A stretch of DNA of 64,000 bases from the NCBI GenBank assembly GCA_001643675.2, contig LSRY02000002.1:223501-287500 (forward strand), in the 5' to 3' direction. Shown one piece after another: positions 46,657 through 58,600 of this stretch. The notes below the pieces were generated by a model. That model saw only the letters and a list, made by a program, of their open reading frames with translations, was not told the DNA's origin and did not search any database. The DNA comes from Monocercomonoides exilis. Lineage: Eukaryota > Preaxostyla > Oxymonadida > Polymastigidae. How positions within the stretch are numbered: the stretch's first letter is position 1; each line of letters starts with the position of its first letter. The position numbers and the translations under genes were made by a program.

Positions 46657-49600
46657 ATGCTTAGTATTTCTGTCATAGCCTTTTTTATTTCGATTTTGCT
46701 TAAAAATGAATTGTGCATCGATCGAAAATCGAATCCAGATTCTTTGAATCAAAAGCAATTCATTGAAAAATCAACAAATTTTGCTCCTTTATGCAAAATA
46801 TTTCAAAAGCAATGTACGTTTATCAATGAGAATAATTTTTACACACCGAGTACTAACTTTCATTTTCACAAACAGAATATGTCGGAAATAACAATGATAT
46901 TGTCCTCTTTCACTTTGGAAAATTCATCTGTGCATTGTTCACTGTCATCATTTCGCCATGTGCAAAATGGATGTGTTGCCAACCTTCGCTTATTTTCGAA
47001 AATTCATTTTCATTGTTGCATTGTCGGCTGTTCATCCAATGCTGAAAAATGTCCTTTTTTCTCTTCTCTTGGACTGATACATATTTCAAATACCACAATA
47101 CAGCAAAAACATCAAAGACCTACTTTCTTCTCTCTTGTATCAAAGTCAAACGTTGCATTTCAAAGTATTGGTGAATCACAAATCTTTATTGAATATTGTC
47201 AGTTTTCTTCACTCACGACTCGGGCAACAATTCCTTTTGTTGGAGGTCCTGAACTTAAAAGAAGTTTTATCACAAATACAGTATTCTCAAATATTTCAAC
47301 AGATAATAGAGAGTTTTCATTGAATCTTCAATCTTCTTTCCATCATTCCACATTTTTAGAGTCTAACGAATTCATTTGCTGCGCATCTCCATTTGGAGGA
47401 GGTTTATTCAATAGGGACAACAGTGCATATTTTGCTTCAAACAATTCATTCATCACATGTAGAAATTCGTATATCAGTAAGAATTATACATCTTCTCTTC
47501 CAACGTTTACGACTGGTGAGATTCAATTTCAGAAATGCCTTTTCGAAAATTGCACATCGGTTGGATCAGATGGAATAATTAGTGTAGGGAGCAATGCATC
47601 GCTTTCGGTAATTCAATGCTTATTTAACAGATGCAACAGTACTACAAGTATTCAAGATTTTTTCAGAGGAGGAGCAATATTTAGTAAATCTCAAGCGAGC
47701 ACCACCATTCATGAATCTAATTTTACACACTGTAGTGTTTGCTTCAGTTTTTCAACAGGAGCAATGACTTATGGTGGTGCTGTGGCAATTTTGTCTGGAA
47801 CTGCAAATATTCAAAAATGCATCTTTGATGATTGCAATTCGGATAAAGCTGGCGGAGCTTTGGACATTGAAGAAATTGTAGAGTCTGAATTTCTTGAGTG
47901 TTCTCTAATGAATTGTAGATCCTCTGCATACTCTGGTGCTCTGCATACATATTGTTTAAGAAATTACAAAATTTCAAACTGTTTCTTTGAAAGATGTTCT
48001 TCAAATTCTTCAGATGGGGCTGTGCATTTGCATAGCATATACAATGGTACAGCTATAATTTCTTTTTCATTTTTTGAATCAAACTTTGCTTTATCTGAAG
48101 AAGGGCATGACATTGGTTATTTTGATACTTTTGCATCAAACTGCAATGAGTCATGGATTCAGAATTCATATTCATTATCACCAATAAACAACCGAGTGTG
48201 GCTGAATGGATTTGGTCCAAGACCATGGCTCCCTACCCCCACGACTCCTATTATTTATACGGATATTTTTCGAGAAACTACAAAGTCAAGTGGAAATTAT
48301 TACAAATGTGGGAACGAAAGTGACAAGTGCCAAACTCTTGGGTATGCTGTAACACGTTGGATAAACGAATATCATACGAGCTTGAGGGCTTGCTCAACTC
48401 CTTCAATCGAGCACTTTGTGAATGTTGGAGAAAGAAACATATTTATAGAGCCATTACAAACATTGGACCCTGCGACAATTCAACCGAAAACAAATGAGAG
48501 TGAACTATTTTTGATATCAGATGGCAGTCTAAAAATTGAAAAATTCACTTTGTTGCATGATTCACTTTTTTCGACGTCTTCAGCGTTGTTCAAAGTCAGA
48601 GAATCAAAAGGGGCTTTACATGTAAAGCAATGCATTATTCAGGGAGATTCTCAAAATGGAAAGCATGATTATTCGTTCTTTTGTTTGATAAAAGGAACAA
48701 CAATAATTGAAGAAAGTCAAATAAATTCCGTATCACTTCAGAATGCACCTTTAATAGACGTTAATCAACTGGCTTCTTTAGAATTCAGAGGAGGAACTGT
48801 TTCGTTTGTAAATCGTTTACAGGGAAATGGGGCAATTATTGGAAAAGAAGTCATCTCTGAAGAAAATATTTTGATTGCAAATGTAACAATGGCAAATTGT
48901 TCATGCACTTCAGGAAATGGAGGAGCAATTGCTGTTAGCATTTCAGAAAGTGGGATATTTAAGTTTGGAAAAAATGATTTCACAACAACCTTACAGGCAT
49001 GTCAAGCTGTACGAGGTGGAGGCATTTATCTGGATTTATCAAATGCCAACTGTTCTTTTGCAATTGAAAATCCCACATTTTTGGATAATATTGCAACTGA
49101 TGGAATAGATATTTTTGTTTTCTCTCCCTCACTCAAAACAAGCATCACACAATCACGATTTTCATATTTTTCTATTAACAGTCCATTTTCTGAGGAGTCA
49201 GCAAAGGGAGCAGAAAAAAGTGCAGTATCCGAAGTAATTCCGCTTGTGTATTATTTAAAGGATCGAGAAAGCTTTGTTTCTCTTGCAAACAACGGAAGCG
49301 ACACAACTGCATGTGGATTTGAACTCTACCCATGCAAAACAGTGGGATATGCGCTCTCGCAACAAACAGGAGCCAGAAGCATTTTAATTTCAGACAATTA
49401 TAATTTTGAGGAGTGTGTGGCCATTTCGATAACTTCTGGATGCCTTCTAAGCGGATCTTCATCAAATTCGCATGCAACGATTGTGGGTGGGACAACCAGT
49501 TATTCAGAAGTTGTGAGCATTGGAAAGGGTGTTACAATTCAAAAGATTATTTTTCAACTTCCAAATTCTTTGAAGTCAGGACAACCAACAGTTTTTTCTG

Positions 49601-52600
49601 TTGCAGATGCCCTTGGAGGAAATTTCACAGTTAAACAATCCACAATACAAAGTTCAGAAGCAGAATCCGCAGTAAGTTATTCGTTCGTGTCTGTGTCTGC
49701 TGGAACGCTTCATTTGTCTGATGTTATTGCAGCTTCAATGACTTTCAACGATAAGCCATTTGTCAATTGCACTGGAAGCAATTCGAAAGCAAACATTTCA
49801 TCTTTTAATGCAACAACAATTACTTACAGTGGAAATGATGGATTTATTCGCATATCGGAAGCGTTTCAGATGACATTGTCTCAATCTTCATTCGAGAAAT
49901 TTGTGAGCAGCAAAAGTTCAGTGATTGATATTAGAAGTGCAAAAGATTCTAAACTGGAAGGTTCAAACTTTACTGATATATCGCTGCAGTCAGGAGAAGG
50001 AGGCATTATGAGAGCAAATATGTTAGCCGATCAAAGTTTGAAAATTGAGGGAGGACAGTTTGGATCAGCAGGCGTTCACGGAAATGGAGGAGGAATGATG
50101 ATTTCGATGGAGACAAATAGTATACTTCGTGTCGGAGTAAACAATCTTGTGAATTATCATTCATGCCAAGCATTGCTGAATTTAGGACAAGGCGGTCTCG
50201 GAGGCGGAATATTTCTGGATCTTCGAGGTGCTGCTGATAACTTTGTAGTGACTCATGTGGAGTTTGACTCGTGCTTAGCAGATACAAGTGGAAATAATCT
50301 CTTTATAACTGCATCAAATTTCACAAAAGTTATAAATTCAACAACTCTTAATTTTAGCTTCAATGATTTTGATGAGAAAGCGTTATCTGGATACGAAAAT
50401 AACGACAATAGCTACTCAATCCCTTTAGTACTTTATCTGCAAAGTCCGCCATCTCCTGTATACGTTGGAGGGGATAACAAGCACAACTTCGAGCGATGCG
50501 GGTATAATGGGCATTCTTGCATTACAATTGAATATGCTCTTAATGCGTGGCAAACAATTCAACCATTAGAAGTGATTATATCTGGAATAACACAATTGCG
50601 AAGTGAACTGGCATTTGCAGATGATAAACATTTTGTGTTTGAAGGGGCAGCCGATGGAGGTGAGTTGGAAATCTTAGGAAATACAAGAAAGACTCAAGAT
50701 GGATTGATTAATAATACTGCAAATATCTCATTTAAAATTCTAAAATTTTCTCTTCCATTGAAAATGAACGATCGCACTTGTGTTTTTTTGTCTCAAAACG
50801 GACAGCTAAGCATCGAATCATGTGAATTTGTCGCAACTTCTGATTCAAGATGCATAGAATACTCATTGGTTATGTGCTCAGCCGGTATTTGCAACCTTTT
50901 TAATCTGAAAGTGAACGATGGCACGTTCAATGCAAACTCTGCTTTCATGTTAAACGGAAGTTGCAGATCAACAATTGATCAATGCTTAATGAATCTTGTA
51001 AAATCAGCATTGTCCAACACACTTATTATGTATTCTTCTCAGGATTCTTTATCAATAAGCAATTCAAATTTTACTTTTTGCACATTCGAAGATGGAGCTG
51101 CGATCAGAGATGAGAATGGAAAATCGCTCACACTGAAAAATACTCTCTTTCAGAATCTGACCAGAAAGGTAGGAAACGGTTCTGCATTATACGCAAATTT
51201 GTGGAGCGGTTCCAGTGTTGTTGTGAGCGATGTGAAGACTGAAGGATGCATAACTCAAAAGGGCTGTGGAGGAGGGATTTTAGCGATTCTTCAAGGCACA
51301 GCGCATTTTCATATTGGTAAGGGACAAAACGAAACTGGATTTTTGAGATGTGGAGCATCTGGTGCGGACTCTATTGGGGGATATGGAGGTGGATTGTTAA
51401 TGAAGTTAGAAGATGAAGTGGCAAAGGATATCGCATTTTCTCAAATAGTTTTTGGAAAAGATGAAGAAAAAAACTTTGCTTCTGTTGGAGGAAACGATAT
51501 GTTTATAGAAGCCATGAGCTTTTCTGGGATTGTGAAACGAGAAACATTGAATTTTTCATTTGCAATTGATGTTGATGAAAATCCTAATCTGCAGGATATG
51601 ATGGGCTACCAAAATGAAGATGCCAACAACATGATTCCTCTGGTATTGTTTTTGCGGACTTTCTCTTCAAGCTGCTTTGTTGACTCAGATGGAAGAGATT
51701 ATTATTTATGCGGCTTTCACGATTATCCATGCATGTCAATTTCATATGGAGGCTCAAACCGCTTTAACGCAGAAAAGGCAGCTATATGTCTGCTTCCATC
51801 TTTTGTGTTTATGAACCAAACTAGCTTATCAACTCAGGATATGCTTATTGATGTGGAGGAAGCCGATACTCAAATTAAAGTCGCTTCAAATGGTTCGGGT
51901 GCTGGAGACTTCATGATAAGTACCAGCCGTGAAATATCCTTCAGAAAAATTGCTTTTGTGCTACCAACTTCATTTTCTTTGGGCAGGCGAGCACTTTTTG
52001 GATGCAGCGGCTCTGTTTTGGTACTTAACAAGTGCTCAGCTTCTGTTGAAACAGAAAATGTGAATTATTCGCTCGTAATAATTACAGGAGGTTCATTGAA
52101 AATTACACAATTATGTTTGTCTCATATATACTTCGCTCAAACATCAGCATTCGAAGTTAAAGGAAGCACAACAAGCGGAGTGTTCGATGAAATGTCATTT
52201 GAAAATGTGAGGAGTAATTCTCAACTTGGACTAATTACAGTTGGTGAAGGGGCCTATGAACAGTTAATCAATTCAAATATCACTTCTGCAACTTTTGACA
52301 ATCAAAGTTTGCTGAACACAGATGGATTAGCATCAATAATGATGAGCAACAACACATTTGCGAAATTGGTGAGAGAAGTTGGGTGCGGTGCCGTGATAAG
52401 CGGAACAGTTGGTAACAAAATGAGAATGGATACAACAAATTGTACATTTAGCGAAATAACAGGACAAGAAACTTTTGGAAAAGGAGGAAGTTTGTTTGTA
52501 ACCGTTGTGAAAGGTGGCACATTTTTATTTGACACAAATATTGTTCGGGAAAGCTGTGTTGATTCCCAAGATGGATTTGGAGGCGGCTTGCACTTAACGT

Positions 52601-55600
52601 TTACTGATGCATCTGTCAGTTATTCGATGAAGAATGATAATTTTGAGAGTAATGATGCACACTTGGGAAAAGATGTGTATCTTGTTTGCCCTTCACCACG
52701 AAGTGTTCTGAACGGAGCTCTGTGGACAGGATCACTAAGCGAATATGAGGATAAAGAAAAGTACTGGGTGTTTGATGGTACATCCACTCCTTCAGTAGAT
52801 GCTTCCATATTAATCTTTTTGTTTCCTGCTGGACCAGAAATAGTGTTTGTTGATGGAAGCAAATCAAATGGAGTTGGCTGTGGAATTGAGGCAGTGCCAT
52901 GTAGAGATGTAAACTATGGCTTCAACATTATGAGCAACGGACAAACCACAATAAAAATCGTTGGTGATACTTCATTAAATACTTTAGTTAAGCGAAATTT
53001 GTCTCTAACAATTCAGGGAAGTGGAGCTGTTTACAAGTCTGTTGTTGTCGAATCAAATGGAAGCTTTTGCATAGACGATTCGTCTCTTTATCTTGCTATC
53101 AGCCATCTTTCCTTTGTTTTTTCTTCAGATCAGACTCAATCAAATGGACCAGAATTATTTTATGTTAGGTCTGGATTGTGTACAGTAACAAACTGTGAAT
53201 TCTCTGCAATGCAACATGACAGCAACATTGTTACACGGTGGATAGTGAATGCTATTGGAGGAACAACATCTTTAACAAACATAATTATTTCTCATTTATC
53301 TTTCTCAACAGAGAGCGGAATAGGAAATATACAAAAATGTACATTTTCATTTGAGAACATTACCATAACCGAAGTTATATCTGAAGATGTTGGATTAATT
53401 ATTGCGAAAGACACAAATGTTCTTTTTAAAGGAATGAAACTTTCAAAATGCAGTCTTTCAAATGGATCGGCGATACGTTTGCAAAATGAAACTGTCGCAA
53501 ATATACAAAATGGCAGTTCCTTTGAAGAATGTTTCTCGGATTTACGAGACGGAGGCGCAATTTCTTGTGAACTTTGCGTTGAAGAAGGCAGTTTGAGCAT
53601 TTCTGATTGCACAATCACAAAATGCGAAGCTAACGAAAGGAGTCGGAAAGGAGGAGGAATTTATCTAAAGACTGGAGCATTAGCTACAAACAATTTCATA
53701 TTAAGCCGAATTTTATTCAGCGACAACAAAGCATTATCCGGAAAGGATTTATTTGTTGTCTGCAATAATTTGAATGAAACAATAGTCCCAACACGTTTTG
53801 ACTTGTTGCTTCTGAATGAAAATGGCTCAACAGCTGTTGATGTGAAAGGAACAGATGAAAATCACTTTAATCAAACAGATCAAGACTTACTTTTCTTTCT
53901 TGTACAACATAAATCAAATGTTATTTATTTGTCTTTCAATGGATATGATGCTTTAGGTTGCGGAACTTCGGAGCATCCTTGCAACTCAGTTTGGAGGGGA
54001 TTTAACAACTTGGATGAAAATAGCACAAACAAGCTGTTTTTGATTGATACTTTAACATTTATACAGAATCCATACAACTTTACATCCATCTCAATTACAT
54101 CCTCTCTAAACGAAGAGCGATCAACACTTGTATTCCGAAACTTTGAACAAGGAACAAGCGCTGAGTATGTTGCTCGATGTGGCATTCTCCTTAATTTTGA
54201 AAGCCTTCAACTATCAATTTACAATTCAATTTCTCCAAATACTAAAACCTTAATTACATCCATTGGAAAATTAACGCTGAGTAACTGCTCATTTGCTCCG
54301 CATTCTTCAAGTGTGATAGATTTTAGTCTCATCACCGCAAGCAGTGGACAAATGGAGATTAAGAACTGTGAAATTTTTGGTATGACATTTCTCACAGAAC
54401 CATTTGTTTTGTCGGTCGCAGCAAACATTTCAGGCAGTGAGTTTTCATGCATATCCACACCTGCAGGAACAAAAGGAGGGGTTATCTGTGGGACAATGAG
54501 AGAGAATGAAATTATAAAATTTTCAAACTGCGTTATTAAAAATTGTTCTTGTAGTTTGACAAATGGAAAGGGAGGATTTTGTAACTTGGATTGCAACAAA
54601 TCAACAGAGGAATTTCCATTTGAGTTTGGAGAACTTGTTTTTGAATCAAATGAAGCAGCTCTTGGCAAAAATGCTTTTATTACAGTTCCTAATTTGAATC
54701 GCTCTGTCACCAAACACTCGTTCAACTTTAATTTCGATTCAATGATTTCAGATCCAAATTTGTTTGTTGGATGTGACTCAACATTTAATAATACAGATCT
54801 GTTTCGCTTTTTGGTGGGATACAAAAACTGGGCAATTCATCTATCTTCAATGGGATATGATGTTATGAGATGTGGAAATGAGGATGATCCATGCTGCACA
54901 TTTTGGAAGGGAATGCAACAGATAAACACTGATGCACCGTTGAAAGTTATCTCAATAGATAAGCAGACAATTCTACAGAATTCATTCGACTTTTCGAATT
55001 TCACGATCCAATCTGCCCATTCTGAATTGATAGATGAGCCGTGCATTATATCAATTTCAAATAACTTACAAGCTGCTGATTCGTTGATGATGAATAGGGA
55101 ATCACTTTTATTTATGTTTGTTAAGTTTTCTATCAGTGAGACATTTTCCGGAGGAGATAATGCAATAGTTTTGAGTAAAAGGGGAGTTCTATCATTTTCT
55201 GATTGCTGGATTGAAATGAAATCTGCATTGCAATCGCCTGCAATACATACGTTTGCTCGCGCAGAAGATGGCGAACTTACAGCTTGTCGGCTCAGATGCT
55301 CATCACTAACTGGAATTGGAAACATTTTTTCTGTTTCGTCATCTGTTATGTTCACTGTACAAACAAATATTTTTGAGAGATTAAGTTTAAATGATGGATG
55401 TGTAGTTGCTGTGCATCAGGCAACGACTAGGATCTTCGCAAATAGTGGTTCACCATTATTGACTCTCATAAACTCTTCTTTTATCAATATTTCGCGCATT
55501 TTTGCAGGTGCATCTGTGATATCAGTCGACCAAATCACTAACAAGCTTTCGTTGCGCATTAACAGTAGCACATTTCGCGACTGTAAGTCGACAAACAGCA

Positions 55601-58600
55601 TAGCAGGAGGGGCAGTTGCATTTGAGCTGATGCCAGACAGTTCGTTTGATCTGAGCAATTCTGAAGTGGAGCAGTGCGTGTGCTCAACAAGTGCTGGGCG
55701 TGGTGGAGGTATTTACATAAAATCTTCGATTCGAAGTTCTCTCAGTTTTCTGTTTTATCATGATACGTTTGATTCGAATATAGCTGATGTTGGGAGAGAT
55801 ATCTTTATACGCTGCTTTGATATAAAATCACAGATAAATGAAACTCAATTTCAATTTGATCTCAGAGAATCTAAATACAACAGGCTGAATGCAATTTTTG
55901 GGATTGACGAACACGAATACTCTTCACAGCCTGTGAATCTCATTGAATTTGTGGTAACTTATCAGGCAGACATCATTTTTGTAACTACAAATTCGTCAAG
56001 AGGCGGTGAAGACACAAAGAAGTGTGGTACGCAACAGCTGCCATGCTTATCATTGGCATATGCAGCAAGCCATCTTACATTTGATTTCAAAAGTCAATTG
56101 GTTGTAATGGATGAGGGAAAGATAGATTCAGAATTGGACCTTAGCAATTTAATGCTGACATCACGATCATTTGAGCAAGTTCCTCTTGAAGTTGCATTAT
56201 CACTACAGACAACAAGAGAAAATTTGATTGAATGCACAAGTTCTGTCACACTGTCTCTTCTTTCATTATTATTTTTACCTTCGTTCAACTTAAATAGCAC
56301 AGCTTTACTTCACATTGAGGAAGGAACCCTTTCTACTGCAAATTGTTCATTTTCAGGCCCAGAACAATTTCAATCAGCGAATTCCCTGTTGTCAACTCTT
56401 TTTAAAGCAACAAATGGAAACATACTATTTGAGAATGTGAAAATTGCTTCTCTGAGCTTTTCTTCTAATGTTATTTCATCGCAAATGTTTTCATCTATAA
56501 AATGTAATGTTCTAACAATGAGATATCTGATGCTTGAAAGCTCTGCAGTTGAAATGGATGATACAAGCTCCACTGTTGCAATGGAAAAGATTAATATGAA
56601 AGATATTTGCATTGCAAGTGGAAGTGCTATTGTTATACAACACAGACAAGGATCAAACATTGAGTCGAATTTTAAACCTCAATATTCCATTCAGTTATCA
56701 TCTATTGAAAACGTCACAACTCTGTCAAATGAAGCATCTTCATTTGCTCCAACGTTTTTGTCTGTGTCCTTATCATCTGCATCTTCTGAATTTACCAATT
56801 CTCCGGAGATTTTTCTCTCAAACTGCTCAGTTAGAAAGAGTATTTCTTCTTTTGAAAAGGGAAGCGCTCTATCAGTTAGCTATTGTTTAGGATTGACAGT
56901 GGAATCTTGCCAATTTGATGGATTTGTTGATAACAGCTTAATTAATTCTTTTGAAGTCATGAATGAGAAGAATGAAGAAATGTGCAGATGGAATGGATCT
57001 CTTGTACATTTTGAAGATAGCTGTGTGCGGTTGAGAGATACCACAATCTCTAATTCGAGAAAGGGCGGGCTGTCTCTCATGGGAGGAGCTTTAGAAATTG
57101 AAAAATGTGAGTTTACGGGAAATGATCCAATGATAGAAAATTATTCATCAATAAGGAGGAACATATTGTGCGATGGAGATGGTTCTGTTAACCTTATGAG
57201 CGTGAAAGGTGGTGATGGAGCTTCAAAAGACAGTTGCATGTGGTTACTGGATGATGGATGCAAAGCAAAAGGAATTCTCGAGAGTTATGAAGAGATGGGT
57301 TCGCTTTTGTTTGTGCCAAGAATCACGAGCATTGACATGGAACATCCAGATGAAAACGAGACGGATCTAACATTTCATGGGAGGTTGTTAATCCCTTGTA
57401 ATCTCTCATTTGAGGTGGTGTCCACAATGGGAAGTGAGAAGTCTGTGGAAACTTATTATTTTAGCGAAGATGGATATGTAAATGAGAAAACTGTCAAAGG
57501 AACTGTGCCTTCTGCGTCAATCAAAGAAGCTCCGTCAAATGCAGAGGTTTCAGCTGCAATTATGTTTGGGAAATTAAATAGTCCTTCACAAACGGTGCAC
57601 ATTGTTTTGAGGAACAAAACTGAAAACAAAATTTCTGAAGGAGTTGGAAATAATAATGAAGCTCTGTCATCTACGCCTTCTAGTATGATGATTGTTGTTG
57701 TTGTACTTGCTGTTTTTCTTCTATTTGTGATTGTTGCGGTTGTAATATTGGCAATGCGATGGAGAAAAGCTAAAAATAGAAATGAAGAACTGGAAGAGAT
57801 TGTTGCTGATACAGTAAAGAAGGATCCAAAGGCATTTGAGATGATTACAATGGAGATGTCTCCAGAAGAGCGATGGAGAAGGACAGAGAGGGAAGCAGAG
57901 AAGAAGAATGAAGAGAGGATAAAGAAGAGAGTGTATGCGAAAAGTCTTCAGCATTCAGAGTCGTCAGAGCATCTTCTATCTGAGAGCGGATCGACTGAAT
58001 ATATTTTGGGAAGAGATTCAGATAAGATTCCTGAATGGGCATTGGAAAAAGTTGAAGAAGACAATGATGATGATGATGTTGAGACGAGAAAGAGATCACC
58101 TTCACCATCCATTTCATCCACTTCAACCATTTCAACCACAGATACAGACACAACATTTATTCGAGGGGAGGATCTATGTCCAACAACCTCTTCTATGTCA
58201 AATCTGGTGGATGCAATGGCCTGTTCTTCTCCTCATGAGAAGCTGATTGTAGATCTGAGAGATTCACTGTTTATGATGCTTCACGGGAGAAACGAGAAGA
58301 AGGAGATGGCAATTGGCACTATTGAAGAGAGAGAGCACACAGCTTCTCATATATTATTCTGGGTGGCCAATCTTGCACTTCACTCCTTTGATGAAACAGA
58401 AGAGCCTCTCCAATCGTTGGCTAGTTTGAGTCCTCATCTTATTCTGTTCTCAGAGCATATGCTGATCTGCGTTGCAATGCACACAGACTGCTCCTCTTCA
58501 TCAGATGATTCTGACTCGTCTTCTGTTTCATCCTTCACGATTGTCACATCTTCCTCTGATTGTTCTTCTGTGTATAAAAATTGCAAAGGCTCGCCTCCGC